DNA of 64,000 nt, from the NCBI RefSeq assembly GCF_900573885.1, contig NZ_UPSE01000283.1:28172-92171 (forward strand). The letters run 5' to 3'. The notes below the pieces were generated by a model. The model searched no databases. It worked only from the letters and a program-made list of their open reading frames with translations, and was not told the DNA's origin. Numbering within the stretch: the stretch's first letter is position 1; every line of letters begins with the position of its first letter. Both the position numbers and the translations under genes were made by a program. Shown piece by piece: positions 16,023 to 25,211 of the stretch. Origin of the DNA: Pseudomonas viridiflava. Its GTDB lineage: Bacteria > Pseudomonadota > Gammaproteobacteria > Pseudomonadales > Pseudomonadaceae.

Positions 16023-17303
16023 TTACAACACCACGCTTGGCAGCCAGAGGCTGATCGCCGGAATGTAAGTAACGGCGATCAACACGGCGAACAGAGCGGC
16101 ATAGAACGGCAGCAGTGCCTTCACGGTCGACTCGATGGACACCTTACCCACCGCAGCCCCGACAAACAGCACCGCACCCACCGGCGGTGTAATCAAACCG
16201 ATCCCCAGGTTCACCAGCATGATCATGCCGAAGTGCACCGGGTCGACGCCGATACCGGTGATGACGGGCAGCAGAATCGGGGTCAGGATCAGGATCAGCG
16301 GCGCCATGTCCATGACGGTACCGAGCATCAGCAGCATCACGTTGATGCACATAAGGATGACGTAACGGTTGTCCGACAGGGTCAGGAACGCGGTGGTGAT
16401 TTTGGTCGGAATTTCCATCAGCGTCAGGATGTAACCGAAGCTGGCGGCGAAGCCGATAAGGATCATCACGATGGAAATGGTGCGCCCGGCGCGGTGCATC
16501 AGCTTGGGCAGGTCGCGCCATTTGTAGTCGCGGTAAATGAACATGGTGACGAAGAACGACCACAGCACGGCAATGGCTGCAGACTCGGTAGCAGTGAACA
16601 CCCCAGACAGAATGCCGCCGAGGATGATCACCATGGCCATCAGGCCCCACAGCGCTTCAACCGCGATTTTCACCGCCTGGCGCAGCGGGATCACTTCGCC
16701 TTTCGGGTAGTTGCGCTTGCGGGCGAAGATCATGCACAGAATCATCATCACTGCGCTGAGCAGCAGGCCTGGACCGATACCGGCGATGAACAACGACGCA
16801 ATGGATACCGAACCACCGGCAGCGAGCGAGTAGAGCACCGAGTTATGGCTCGGAGGGGTCAGCAGTGCCTGCACCGAGCCACTCACGGTCACGGCGGTGG
16901 AGTAGTCACGCGGGTAGCCGGCCTTTTCCATTTCCGGAATCAGTACTGAACCTACCGAAGCGGTGTCGGCAACCGACGAGCCGGAGATGGCGCCAAAGAA
17001 GGTCGAGGCCATGATGTTGACCAGCGACAGGCCGCCGCGAACAAAGCCGACGCACACGCCTGCCAGGGCCACCAGCCGCCGGGACATGCCGCCCTCGGCC
17101 ATGATCGCGCCCGCCAACACGAAGAACGGAATGGCCAGCAGGGAGAATTTGTTGACGCCGCCTGCAACCTGAATCATCAGGGCATCAAACGGGATATCGA
17201 TCCAGAAAGCGCCGATCAGCGCGGACAGCCCCAAGGCGTACGCCACCGGCATGCCAATCATGATCAGGACTACAAAACTGCCGAGCAGTATGAGCGCGTC
17301 CAT
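16023..17303 (-). CDS. dctM: TRAP transporter large permease subunit (DctM-like)
   Basis: A 426-residue inner-membrane protein with about 12 membrane helices, the ion-coupled translocation unit of a TRAP importer. Signatures: IPFFVLAGAIMAEGG, FFGAISGSSVADTASVGSVLIPEM, and the late LVNLGIGLITPPVGAVLFVGAAVG. Its ATG overlaps the dctQ stop as TAATG, so the two are coupled. Together with DctQ and DctP, and with udh and uxuL upstream in the same operon, it probably imports galacturonate or glucuronate. It ends at copy A of the intergenic element and a terminator. Confidence 0.9.
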   Translation of the reverse strand: MDALILLGSFVVLIMIGMPVAYALGLSALIGAFWIDIPFDALMIQVAGGVNKFSLLAIPFFVLAGAIMAEGGMSRRLVALAGVCVGFVRGGLSLVNIMASTFFGAISGSSVADTASVGSVLIPEMEKAGYPRDYSTAVTVSGSVQALLTPPSHNSVLYSLAAGGSVSIASLFIAGIGPGLLLSAVMMILCMIFARKRNYPKGEVIPLRQAVKIAVEALWGLMAMVIILGGILSGVFTATESAAIAVLWSFFVTMFIYRDYKWRDLPKLMHRAGRTISIVMILIGFAASFGYILTLMEIPTKITTAFLTLSDNRYVILMCINVMLLMLGTVMDMAPLILILTPILLPVITGIGVDPVHFGMIMLVNLGIGLITPPVGAVLFVGAAVGKVSIESTVKALLPFYAALFAVLIAVTYIPAISLWLPSVVL

Positions 17304-17827
17304 TATTTGGCCTCCATCGGTTCTTCAACGTCATAGCTCATGACGCGACGCTTGCTCTGGTCACCCAGGAAGAGTTTTTCCAAGACAAAAATCAGTGTGA
17401 TCACGCCGCCAATTGGAATCGGCAGGTAGGAGATGCCAACGCGCAAGCCCGGCATTTCACCCAGAAACTGGTTCCAGGTGCCGGCGCACAGCTTGGCGCC
17501 CTTGCTGATCATGAAAACGCAGATCAGCGCCATCAGCAGTTGCACAACGATCGACAACACGTGCTGCACGCGCGGCGGCATGCGGTCGGTGGCCATGTTC
17601 ACGGCCATGTGGGCGCCGGCGCGGTAACTGGCGGCGGCGCCGAAAAAGGTAAACACCACCATCAACAGAATGGCGGTGGGCTCAGGCCAGCTCGAACCGC
17701 TGCCAAGCACGTAACGGGCAAAGATGCCCCAGGGAATAATCAGAGTCATGACCAGAATCGACACCCCGGCAATGCCGATACAGAGTCGATAGAGCTGATC
17801 ATTAATGCTCAACAGCGTGTTTCTCAT
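17303..17827 (-). CDS. dctQ: TRAP transporter small permease subunit (DctQ-like)
   Basis: A 174-residue membrane protein with four predicted helices and the DctQ pattern (RYVLGSGSSWPEPTAILLMVVFTFFGAAASYRAGAHMAVNM: the Trp-x-Glu and the His-Met segment). It pairs with DctM. The C-terminus is soluble and acidic (DVEEPMEAK). The gap of 175 bp to dctP contains copy B of the palindromic element, which may lower expression of the membrane subunits relative to the binding protein. Confidence 0.88.
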   Translation of the reverse strand: MRNTLLSINDQLYRLCIGIAGVSILVMTLIIPWGIFARYVLGSGSSWPEPTAILLMVVFTFFGAAASYRAGAHMAVNMATDRMPPRVQHVLSIVVQLLMALICVFMISKGAKLCAGTWNQFLGEMPGLRVGISYLPIPIGGVITLIFVLEKLFLGDQSKRRVMSYDVEEPMEAK

Positions 17828-17894
17828 GGGACTTCACCAGCAGCGTTGTCAGGGTGAGGGAGTGTTTCTTCTTTCTTGAATTGCAGTTGCTTAA

Positions 17895-18000
17895 AAACGT
17901 AGCGAGCGAAGGTTAGGCAAGGCGCAAAAGACAGGTGGCTGTCGCCAATGAGCATTTTTAAATCTGTCTTTAACGCCGCCTAACCGAGCGCAGTAGTTTT
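17895..18000. repeat. Intergenic palindromic element, copy B, between dctP and dctQ
   Basis: Arms GGTTAGGCAAGGCGC and ACGCCGCCTAACC flank a core with TGAGCATTTTTAAA. It is related to copy A at 15890-16020. It forms a large stem within the operon transcript. Confidence 0.55.
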
Positions 18001-18002
18001 TT

Positions 18003-18983
18003 TTACTTGACGGCTTCGATGCGCTTGATGAGCTCGGCGTATGGCGCACCGTATTGCGCACGGACTGGCGCGGTGGCGTCGACGAATTCTTTCTTCTCGG
18101 CATCGGTCAGGGTGATGAATTCGACACCGGCCGCTTTCAGTTTGGCTTCGCTGCTGGCGGATTTCTCATCCCACAGTTTGCGTTCTTCGAACTGCGCTTC
18201 GCGGGCCAGTTTTTTCACCAGGGCTTGCTGCTCGGGGGAGAGCTTTTCCCAGGTGGTTTTCGAGATAACAACCGGCTCCGGCAGAATCAAGTGGCCAGTG
18301 AGGGTGTAGAACTTGGCGTTCTGGTAGTGGTTGTGCTCAAGCATGGTTGGCGGGTTGTTTTCCGCGCCGTCGATCACGCCGGTCTGCAGGGCGGTGAAGA
18401 TTTCACCGGTGGCCATGGCGATGCCGTTGCCGCCCATGGCATTGATGGTGTCGATAAACAGCGGGTTGCCTTGTACGCGAATTTTCATGCCTTTGAGGTC
18501 GGCCATTTTGCGTACCGGCTTCTTGGTGTAGAGGTTGCGGGTGCCGCCATCCATCCAGGCCAAGGCCACCAGGTTGAAGTCAGAGTTGGTGATCTTGTCG
18601 AGAATTTCCTGGCCAACCGGGCCATCGATCACGGCGCGCATGTGAGCCTGGTCCCGGAAAATAAACGGCATGTTGAACACGTTCACATCCGGTACGACCG
18701 GACCGACGATGCCCAGGCTGACGCGAGTCATCTGAATGGCGCCCAGTTGAACCTGTTCAACCACTTCTTTTTCAGAACCCAACACACCGCCAGCGAACAT
18801 TTTGAAAGTGATGTCGCCGCCGGATTGTTCTTCGAGCTTTTTGCCCATGGCCTGTTCAGCCACAACTGGCGGGTAGCCGGCCGGGTGCACTTCGGCGAAT
18901 TTGATGTTCAGGGCGTGGGCGCTGCTGGACAGGCAAAACACCAGGGGCAGGGCGGCGGTCAGCAAGGTACGTTTGAAGTTCAT
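18003..18983 (-). CDS. dctP: TRAP transporter substrate-binding protein (DctP family), probably uronate-specific
   Basis: A 326-residue periplasmic receptor. A 24-residue signal peptide (MNFKRTLLTAALPLVFCLSS, ending SAHA) precedes the mature start LNIKFAEVHPAGYP. The DctP fold shows VRKMADLKGMKIRVQGNPLFIDTINAMGGN, with the arginine that normally salt-bridges the substrate carboxylate, and the GVIDGAENNPPTML segment. The start has GGAGCTTTACG just upstream, with an AAN-repeat tract before it. Being third in an operon after udh and uxuL, it most likely binds galacturonate or glucuronate. Confidence 0.88.
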   Translation of the reverse strand: MNFKRTLLTAALPLVFCLSSSAHALNIKFAEVHPAGYPPVVAEQAMGKKLEEQSGGDITFKMFAGGVLGSEKEVVEQVQLGAIQMTRVSLGIVGPVVPDVNVFNMPFIFRDQAHMRAVIDGPVGQEILDKITNSDFNLVALAWMDGGTRNLYTKKPVRKMADLKGMKIRVQGNPLFIDTINAMGGNGIAMATGEIFTALQTGVIDGAENNPPTMLEHNHYQNAKFYTLTGHLILPEPVVISKTTWEKLSPEQQALVKKLAREAQFEERKLWDEKSASSEAKLKAAGVEFITLTDAEKKEFVDATAPVRAQYGAPYAELIKRIEAVK

Positions 18984-18994
18984 CGTAAAGCTCC

Positions 18995-19010
18995 GGTTTT
19001 GTTTTTGTTT
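18995..19010 (-). promoter_or_regulatory. AAN-repeat (Hfq/Crc-type) tract before dctP
   Basis: The minus strand reads AAACAAAAACAAAACC, an unbroken AAN series 12 nt upstream of the dctP ATG and directly adjacent to its ribosome site. Confidence 0.5.
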
Positions 19011-19055
19011 GCGGGTGGCTTGGGTGACGCTTTTTTAATGGGGAAGCTCTGTCGG

Positions 19056-19943
19056 TCAGCTGGCGAACAGCGGTTCCTCCAGGCCTTTTACTCCCGGCTG
19101 CAAGGCGAACACGCCACCAGCCAGTGGCTGGTCGCTGAGGTCGCCGCCGGGGCGGATCGAGGTAACGAACAAGGTGTCCAGCCCGGCGCCGCCAAAGGCG
19201 CACATGGCCGGCTTTTTCACCGGTACAGCGAGGGAACGGTCGAGCTTGCCCTCGGGGGTGAAGCGGTGAACCAGGCCGGCATCGTTACCGCAAATCCAGT
19301 AGCAGCCGTCGGCGTCTACGGCGGCGCCGTCGGGGCGGCCCAGGTGATGGTTCATGTCGACGAACAGGCGACGGTTACGCGGCGTGCCGCTGTCGATGTC
19401 GTAATCGAAAGCCCAGATTTTCTGCACGCTGGGGTGCGAATCGGAAAGGTACATGGTGCGTCCGTCCGGGCTGAAGCCCAGGCCGTTTGGCACGATGAAA
19501 TCAGTCAGCTGCGCGGTCAGTGGTTCGGTCTGTTCAGCGCTGTAGCGATACAGGGCGCCGACCGGTGCGCCGGCGGCCATATCGAGCAGCATGGTGCCGG
19601 CCCAGAAACGACCCTGGCGGTCGCAACGGCCATCGTTGAAACGCATGTCGACGTGGGCGTGTTTGACCGCAGCAAGCCGACTGCTGGCGAGACTGCCGTT
19701 TTCTTTGGCGTTCAGACGAAACAGGCCGCTTTGCATGCCGGCGATCCAGCTGCCATCCACATGGCGGGCGATGCAGGCGAGCATTTCCGGCGCTTGCCAG
19801 CTCGTGCTCTGGCCATCGCTGGCGCTCCAGCGGTGCAGGCGCTGGGCGGGGATGTCTACCCAGTACAGCGCTTGCTCAGCCACGCTCCACACCGGGCTTT
19901 CGCCGGTGGCGTTGCGGGCGTCGACAATCAGTTCAGCTTCCAT
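19056..19943 (-). CDS. uxuL: SMP-30/gluconolactonase-family aldarolactonase
   Basis: A 295-residue six-bladed beta-propeller lactonase. Metal-ligand positions of the family are visible: Glu15 in GESPVW, Asn in DFIVPNGLGFSPDG and Asp in HLGRPDGAAVD, plus the RFNDGRCDRQGRFWAGTM blade. In the oxidative uronate pathway it opens the aldaro-lactone made by Udh to the free aldarate. The gene lies between udh and dctP, as in P. syringae where the UxuL lactonase was described. Gaps of 60 and 72 bp support one operon. The start is preceded by an AAN tract. Confidence 0.85.
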   Translation of the reverse strand: MEAELIVDARNATGESPVWSVAEQALYWVDIPAQRLHRWSASDGQSTSWQAPEMLACIARHVDGSWIAGMQSGLFRLNAKENGSLASSRLAAVKHAHVDMRFNDGRCDRQGRFWAGTMLLDMAAGAPVGALYRYSAEQTEPLTAQLTDFIVPNGLGFSPDGRTMYLSDSHPSVQKIWAFDYDIDSGTPRNRRLFVDMNHHLGRPDGAAVDADGCYWICGNDAGLVHRFTPEGKLDRSLAVPVKKPAMCAFGGAGLDTLFVTSIRPGGDLSDQPLAGGVFALQPGVKGLEEPLFAS

Positions 19944-19957
19944 GACAGCGCATTCTC

Positions 19958-19970
19958 TTGTGTTGTTTTT
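19958..19970 (-). promoter_or_regulatory. AAN-repeat (Hfq/Crc-type) tract before uxuL
   Basis: The minus strand reads AAAAACAACACAA, ending 15 nt from the uxuL ATG. Confidence 0.45.
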
Positions 19971-20003
19971 ATGAGAACAGCTACAGCAGTAGAGCGGGGC
20001 GAA

Positions 20004-20819
20004 TCAGTCGTCGCCGAAGGGACCCGCTGCTACGAACGCGCCGCCCTGATACACCATCGCCGGGTCGTCGGCGGCCGGCATCGGCTGCGCTTCAACCTTG
20101 GCGCGGAAGACTTCCGAGCTGTCTTTCGGCTCGAAGCCCAGGTGGCTGGCCAGACGGTTGTCCCACCACTGCGTGGCGTTGGCCGACGCGCCGTAGACCA
20201 CGGTGTGGCCGACGTTGGGCGTGTACAGCGCGCGCTCGAGCAATTGGGTGAGGTCGTTGAAGCTCAACCAGGTGTGCATCATTCGACGATTCTGCGGTTC
20301 CGGAAACGAGGAGCCGATGCGGATGCTTACAGTCTCGATGCCGTAGCGGTCGAAGTAGAAGCTGGCCATGTCTTCGCCGTACGACTTGGACAAACCGTAG
20401 TAACCGTCCGGGCGGCGAGGGGAGGCGGCGTCCAGCTTCTCGTCCTGCTTATAGAAGCCGATCACGTGGTTCGAGCTGGCGAAGATCACGCGCTTCACAC
20501 CATGACGGCGAGCCGCTTCATAGATGTGGAAAACACCGCAAATGTTCGGCCCGAGAATTTCTTCGAATGGACGCTCAACCGACACGCCGCCGAAGTGGAG
20601 AATGGCGTCCACGCCTTCGACCAGTTCGTGCACGGCTTGTTTGTCAGCGAGATCGCAAGGCTGCACTTCTTCATGTTCGCCAGCGGCCGGGGCCATGTCG
20701 GCGATGTCGGAAAGGCGCAGCACCTTGGTGTAAGGACGCAGGGTTTCGCGCAACACTTTGCCCAGGCCGCCAGCGGCACCGGTGAGTAGAAGGCGATTGA
20801 AGGGAGTAGGAGTGGTCAT
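20004..20819 (-). CDS. udh: Uronate dehydrogenase
   Basis: A 271-residue extended SDR that oxidises galacturonate or glucuronate with NAD to the aldarolactone, the first step of the oxidative uronate route. Seen: TGAAGGLG cofactor loop (13-20), LRLSDIAD with the NAD-selecting Asp after beta-2, LHFGGVSVERPF, the catalytic Ser in FASSNHVIGFY, YYGLSK with Y141 and K145, and IRIGSSFPEPQNRRMM in the substrate site. This is a close match to the characterised Pseudomonas Udh type. It is the first gene of the minus-strand operon and shares an intergenic region with kdgD. Confidence 0.93.
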   Translation of the reverse strand: MTTPTPFNRLLLTGAAGGLGKVLRETLRPYTKVLRLSDIADMAPAAGEHEEVQPCDLADKQAVHELVEGVDAILHFGGVSVERPFEEILGPNICGVFHIYEAARRHGVKRVIFASSNHVIGFYKQDEKLDAASPRRPDGYYGLSKSYGEDMASFYFDRYGIETVSIRIGSSFPEPQNRRMMHTWLSFNDLTQLLERALYTPNVGHTVVYGASANATQWWDNRLASHLGFEPKDSSEVFRAKVEAQPMPAADDPAMVYQGGAFVAAGPFGDD

Positions 20820-21296
20820 GACGGGTCCCTGAAATTCTTGTGTTTGTTTTTATAGATTCGATCGCTACGGATAACAGGCCGAGGGGAGGTGCGCTGTTAT
20901 CGGTTGTCGTATGACTTGGGTTCGATTATCAACAGCCCTCGCAAAGTTTGTCAACGCGACTTAGGTAGAAAATTCCCTGGTCACGCAGGCCGCTAAACTG
21001 GACAAACACCTTGCGCAAAAGCCGACTAGCCGGTCACGCGCCTTGTGCTTCAACCCTCCTAGCTCGATGGCCTTGGCGGAGCGGGGCATGCGTTTACAGG
21101 CTAAAGCAGTCGGTATTTCCTGCGCCAGTACGCCTATAGTCGTAGATAAGCGGCTACGAAAAGAGGATGACAGTCTGGATAGTTGTACGATAACGTAACT
21201 CTGCGTTTGCGATTGATCCCAGTGTTTTCGTTTTGCACCCGGGCAATCGGTCTGCCACGCCTTAATCCACTACGCGCTTTACAGGGTGTTCGAATA
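20820..21296. promoter_or_regulatory. Divergent udh/kdgD control region
   Basis: This 477-bp gap separates the two halves of the uronate regulon. On the udh side, an AAN tract AAAAACAAACACAAGAA (20851-20835, minus strand) lies before the ATG. Two related motifs are candidates for FCD-regulator sites: GTTGTCGTATGAC (20903-20915) and GTTGTACGATAAC (21182-21194). They share GTTGT, a central CG and an A/T-rich right half, but neither is a clean palindrome. No coding sequence is supported here: a short upstream extension of kdgD lacks a ribosome site. Confidence 0.4.
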
Positions 21297-22208
21297 ATGA
21301 ATCCACAAGAACTGAAGTCCATCCTCTCTTCCGGCCTGCTGTCTTTCCCAGTGACTGACTTCGACGCGGCTGGCGATTTCAACCCCGAATCCTATATCCG
21401 TCGCCTGGAATGGCTGGGGCCATACGGTGCGTCGGCCCTGTTCGCAGCAGGTGGTACCGGCGAGTTCTTCTCGCTGACCAACCGCGAATATTCCTCCGTT
21501 ATCAAAACCGCAGTAGACACCTGCGCCGGCAGCGTGCCGATTCTGGCTGGCGTCGGTGGTCCGACTCGCCAAGCCATCGAGATGGCACAAGAAGCTGAGC
21601 GCTTGGGCGCCAAAGGCCTGCTGTTGCTGCCGCACTACCTGACCGAAGCCAGCCAGGACGGCGTGGCCCTGCACGTTGAACAAGTGTGCAAGTCGGTAAA
21701 AATCGGCGTGGTGGTTTACAACCGTAACGTCTGCCGCCTGACGCCTGCGCTGCTGGAACAACTGGCCGAGCGCTGCCCGAACCTGATCGGCTACAAAGAT
21801 GGCCTGGGCGACATCGAACTGATGGTCTCCATCCGTCGTCGTCTCGGTGACCGCTTCAGCTACCTCGGCGGCCTGCCGACCGCAGAAGTGTATGCCGCTG
21901 CTTATAAAGCACTGGGCGTACCGGTTTATTCCTCGGCGGTGTTCAACTTCATCCCGAAAACGGCCATGGATTTCTACCACGCCATCGCCCGTGACGATCA
22001 CCAGACCGTCGGCAAGATCATCGACGATTTCTTCCTGCCGTACCTGGACATCCGCAACAAGCGCGCCGGTTACGCCGTGAGCATCGTCAAAGCCGGCGCC
22101 AAGATTTCCGGTTACGACGCCGGCCCGGTTCGCGCTCCGCTGACCGACCTGACCAAAGACGAGTACGAACAACTCGCCGCTTTGATCCACGCCCAAGGCC
22201 CGCAATAA
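21297..22208 (+). CDS. kdgD: 5-dehydro-4-deoxyglucarate dehydratase (decarboxylating)
   Basis: A 303-residue DHDPS/NAL-family class I lyase that turns 5-keto-4-deoxyglucarate into 2-oxoglutarate semialdehyde, CO2 and water. Family residues are visible: Tyr141 in VVYNRN, the Schiff-base Lys167 in GYKDGLGD, and GGTGEFFSL in the TIM barrel. The N-terminal [22 protein letters not shown] is typical of KdgD and sets the start at 21297; the ribosome site is weak (AGGGTG). It is the first gene of the rightward aldarate operon, 63 bp before the semialdehyde dehydrogenase that takes its product. Confidence 0.92.
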   Translation: MNPQELKSILSSGLLSFPVTDFDAAGDFNPESYIRRLEWLGPYGASALFAAGGTGEFFSLTNREYSSVIKTAVDTCAGSVPILAGVGGPTRQAIEMAQEAERLGAKGLLLLPHYLTEASQDGVALHVEQVCKSVKIGVVVYNRNVCRLTPALLEQLAERCPNLIGYKDGLGDIELMVSIRRRLGDRFSYLGGLPTAEVYAAAYKALGVPVYSSAVFNFIPKTAMDFYHAIARDDHQTVGKIIDDFFLPYLDIRNKRAGYAVSIVKAGAKISGYDAGPVRAPLTDLTKDEYEQLAALIHAQGPQ

Positions 22209-22271
22209 GTCGGGTCCAAAACAGCCAGCCGCTTAACAGCGGCTGCCGTTTCTTTAAAGGAGGCTTTCCTC

Positions 22272-23717
22272 GTGGCCAATCAACAACAGCGTTTCGACAA
22301 CTACATCGGTGGCGAATGGGTTGCCGGTGCCAGCTACTCGAAAAACGTCAACCCGTCTGACCTTGCCGATGTGATCGGCGAATACGCCCAGGCCGACGCC
22401 GCGCAAGTCAACCAGGCCATTGAAGCAGCTCGCGCTGCGTTCCCGGCCTGGTCGATTTCCGGCATTCAGGCGCGCAGCGATTCGCTGGATAAAGTCGGCA
22501 GTGAAATTCTTGCCCGTCGCGAAGAGCTCGGCACGTTGTTGGCGCGCGAGGAGGGCAAGACCCTTCCGGAAGCCATCGGCGAAGTGACTCGCGCTGGCAA
22601 CATCTTCAAATTCTTCGCCGGCGAATGCCTGCGTCAGGCCGGCGAAGTGCTGGCCTCGGTGCGCCCCGGCGTATCGGTAGAAGTCACCCGCGAGCCCCTG
22701 GGCGTGGTCGGCCTGATCACCCCGTGGAACTTTCCCATCGCCATTCCGGCCTGGAAAGTGGCGCCGGCATTGGCCTACGGCAACTGCGTGGTGCTGAAAC
22801 CGGCTGATCTGGTTCCGGGCTGTGCCTGGGCCATTGCCGAAATCATTTCCCGCGCCGGCTTCCCTGCTGGCGTGTTCAACCTGGTGATGGGCGCTGGCCG
22901 TGTGGTCGGTGAAACCATTGTGCAGAACAGCAAAGTGGACGGCATCAGCTTCACAGGTTCCGTGGGCGTGGGTCGTAACATCGCGGCTCAGTGCGTGGCC
23001 CGTGGCGCCAAAGTGCAGTTGGAGATGGGCGGCAAGAACCCGCAAATCATCCTTGATGACGCCGACCTCAAAGTGGCGGTGGAACTGGCGGTTCAAAGCG
23101 CCTTTTATTCCACTGGCCAGCGTTGCACCGCTTCGAGCCGTTTGATCGTTACCGCCGGCATCCACGACAAATTCGTCGAGGCCATGGCCGAGCGCATGAA
23201 GTCGATCAAAGTCGGTCACGCCCTGAAAGCCGGCACCGACATCGGCCCGGTGGTTTCCCAGGCCCAGCTCGACCAGGACATGAAGTACATCGGCATCGGT
23301 CAGGAAGAGGGCGCCCGTCTGGTTACCGGCGGCGGCTTGGTGACTTGCGACACCGAAGGCTACTTCCTGGCGCCCACGCTGTTTGCCGACAGCTCGGCCG
23401 AGATGCGCATCAGCCGCGAAGAAATCTTTGGCCCGGTGGCCAACGTGGTGAAAGTGGCGGATTACGAAGCAGCACTGGCGATGGCCAACGACACCGAATT
23501 CGGTTTGTCGGCCGGTATCGCCACCACCTCGCTGAAGTATGCCAACCACTTCAAGCGTCACGCCCAGGCCGGCATGGTGATGATCAACCTGCCTACCGCT
23601 GGCGTGGACTACCACGTGCCGTTCGGCGGCCGTAAAGGCTCGTCCTACGGTTCGCGCGAACAGGGTCGCTACGCGGCCGAGTTCTACACCACCGTTAAAA
23701 CCACCTACATCGGTTAA
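22272..23717 (+). CDS. 2-oxoglutarate semialdehyde (2,5-dioxovalerate) dehydrogenase
   Basis: A 481-residue aldehyde dehydrogenase that finishes the pathway by making 2-oxoglutarate with NAD(P). Seen: TPWNFPIAIPAWKVAPAL, SFTGSVGVGR, Glu251 in LEMGGKNP, the catalytic Cys285 in TGQRCTASSR, and EIFGPVANVV. It starts at GTG with AAAGGAGG 8 bp upstream, a near-perfect ribosome site. Its place directly after kdgD fixes the substrate better than sequence alone. Also called KGSADH. Confidence 0.88.
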   Translation: MANQQQRFDNYIGGEWVAGASYSKNVNPSDLADVIGEYAQADAAQVNQAIEAARAAFPAWSISGIQARSDSLDKVGSEILARREELGTLLAREEGKTLPEAIGEVTRAGNIFKFFAGECLRQAGEVLASVRPGVSVEVTREPLGVVGLITPWNFPIAIPAWKVAPALAYGNCVVLKPADLVPGCAWAIAEIISRAGFPAGVFNLVMGAGRVVGETIVQNSKVDGISFTGSVGVGRNIAAQCVARGAKVQLEMGGKNPQIILDDADLKVAVELAVQSAFYSTGQRCTASSRLIVTAGIHDKFVEAMAERMKSIKVGHALKAGTDIGPVVSQAQLDQDMKYIGIGQEEGARLVTGGGLVTCDTEGYFLAPTLFADSSAEMRISREEIFGPVANVVKVADYEAALAMANDTEFGLSAGIATTSLKYANHFKRHAQAGMVMINLPTAGVDYHVPFGGRKGSSYGSREQGRYAAEFYTTVKTTYIG

Positions 23718-23788
23718 TCGATTTGGGTGCAGAGCAGGGCGGCGCAGGCTGCCCTTGCTCGAATAAAAAATTCAGCCAGCCCCCGCAT

Positions 23789-23796
23789 AAAAATAA
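23789..23796 (+). promoter_or_regulatory. AAN-repeat (Hfq/Crc-type) site before gudD
   Basis: AAAAATAA lies 14 nt upstream of the gudD ATG, just ahead of its AGGGAAA ribosome site. Confidence 0.4.
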
Positions 23797-23810
23797 ATAG
23801 GGAAACGGTC

Positions 23811-25166
23811 ATGAACACAGCAAGCCAAGCGCAGGCAATCGCCAGCGCGCCCGTAATTACCGAGCTGCAAGTGGTACCGGTCGCCGGCCACGACAGCATG
23901 CTGCTCAACCTGAGCGGCGCCCACGGTCCGTTCTTTACCCGCAACATCCTTATTCTCAAAGACAGCGCTGGCCATGTCGGCGTTGGCGAAGTGCCGGGCG
24001 GCGAACGCATTCGTCAGACCCTGGAAGATGCCCGCAGCCTGTTGCTGGGGCAGTCCATTGGCAACTTCAACGGTTTACTCAATCAGGTACGCAAAACCTT
24101 CGCCGACCGCGACAGCGGCGGCCGCGGCCTGCAGACCTTCGACCTGCGTATCACCATTCACGCCGTCACCGCCCTGGAGTCGGCACTGCTCGACTTGCTC
24201 GGCCAGTTCCTTGGCGTGCCTGTCGCCGCACTCCTTGGCGAAGGCCAGCAGCGCGACGCGGTGGAAATGCTCGGCTACCTGTTCTACATCGCCGACCGCA
24301 ACAAAACCGACCTCGGCTACCGCAGCGAAGACGACGCCGACGACGCCTGGTTTCGCGTGCGCAACCAAACCGCGCTCGATCCGGAAAGCATCGTGCGCCA
24401 AGCCGAGGCCGCCCATGCGCGCTATGGCTTCAACGACTTCAAACTCAAAGGTGGCGTGCAAGCGGGCGCCGCGGAAGTGGAAGCGATTCGTGCCCTGGCC
24501 GAGCGCTTTCCCGATGCCCGAATCACCCTCGATCCCAACGGCGGCTGGTCGCTGAAAGAAGCGGTAAGCCTGTGCCGTGATCTGCATGGCGTGCTGGCTT
24601 ATGCCGAAGACCCGTGCGGCGCCGAAAACGGTTTCTCTGGCCGTGAAGTGATGGCCGAATTCCGCCGCGAAACCGGGTTGCTCACCGCCACCAATATGAT
24701 CGCCACCGACTGGCGCCAGATGGGCCACTGCATTCAGCTGCAATCGGTCGACATTCCGCTGGCCGACCCGCATTTCTGGACCATGCAAGGTTCCGTGCGC
24801 GTGGCGCAGATGTGCAACGACTGGGGCCTGACCTGGGGTTCGCACTCCAATAACCACTTCGATATTTCCCTGGCGATGTTCACCCACGTGGCCGCCGCCG
24901 CGCCGGGCAAAGTCACCGCCATCGACACGCACTGGATCTGGCAGGACGGCCAGCACCTGACCCGCAACCCGCTGAAAATCGAAGGCGGTCTGGTGCAGGT
25001 GCCCAAGACGCCAGGCCTGGGTGTGGAGCTGGATTGGGACGCGCTGGCCAAAGCCAACGAGCTGTACCAAGGCATGGGCCTGAACGCCCGCGACGATGCC
25101 GTGGCCATGCAGTTCCTGATTCCCAACTGGACCTTTGATAACAAGCGACCTTGCCTGGTGCGCTGA
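23811..25166 (+). CDS. gudD: Glucarate dehydratase
   Basis: A 451-residue enolase-superfamily enzyme that dehydrates D-glucarate (and L-idarate) to 5-keto-4-deoxyglucarate. The KxK base pair is seen at K211/K213 in FKLKGG. Metal ligands lie in [15 protein letters not shown] and TNMIATDW, and the general base His349 in [11 protein letters not shown], in family order. The ATG at 23811 is preceded by AGGGAAACGGTC; the frame back to 23727 is spacer. It feeds KdgD. Together with galactarate dehydratase downstream it lets the operon use products from both glucuronate and galacturonate. Confidence 0.93.
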   Translation: MNTASQAQAIASAPVITELQVVPVAGHDSMLLNLSGAHGPFFTRNILILKDSAGHVGVGEVPGGERIRQTLEDARSLLLGQSIGNFNGLLNQVRKTFADRDSGGRGLQTFDLRITIHAVTALESALLDLLGQFLGVPVAALLGEGQQRDAVEMLGYLFYIADRNKTDLGYRSEDDADDAWFRVRNQTALDPESIVRQAEAAHARYGFNDFKLKGGVQAGAAEVEAIRALAERFPDARITLDPNGGWSLKEAVSLCRDLHGVLAYAEDPCGAENGFSGREVMAEFRRETGLLTATNMIATDWRQMGHCIQLQSVDIPLADPHFWTMQGSVRVAQMCNDWGLTWGSHSNNHFDISLAMFTHVAAAAPGKVTAIDTHWIWQDGQHLTRNPLKIEGGLVQVPKTPGLGVELDWDALAKANELYQGMGLNARDDAVAMQFLIPNWTFDNKRPCLVR

Positions 25167-25182
25167 TTGCGCGCCTCGCTCG

Positions 25183-25195
25183 AAAACAAAAAAAC
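25183..25195 (+). promoter_or_regulatory. AAN-repeat (Hfq/Crc-type) tract before gudP
   Basis: AAAACAAAAAAAC, containing AACAAAAA, lies 16 nt before the gudP start and ahead of its GGGAGC ribosome site. Confidence 0.4.
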
Positions 25196-25211
25196 GTGGG
25201 AGCAACTTGCC

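Noticed and set aside
18054..20789. 911-codon plus-strand frame opposite dctP, uxuL and udh
   Set aside because: Shadow of three well-defined minus-strand genes; spans their intergenic gaps by chance and shows no domain.
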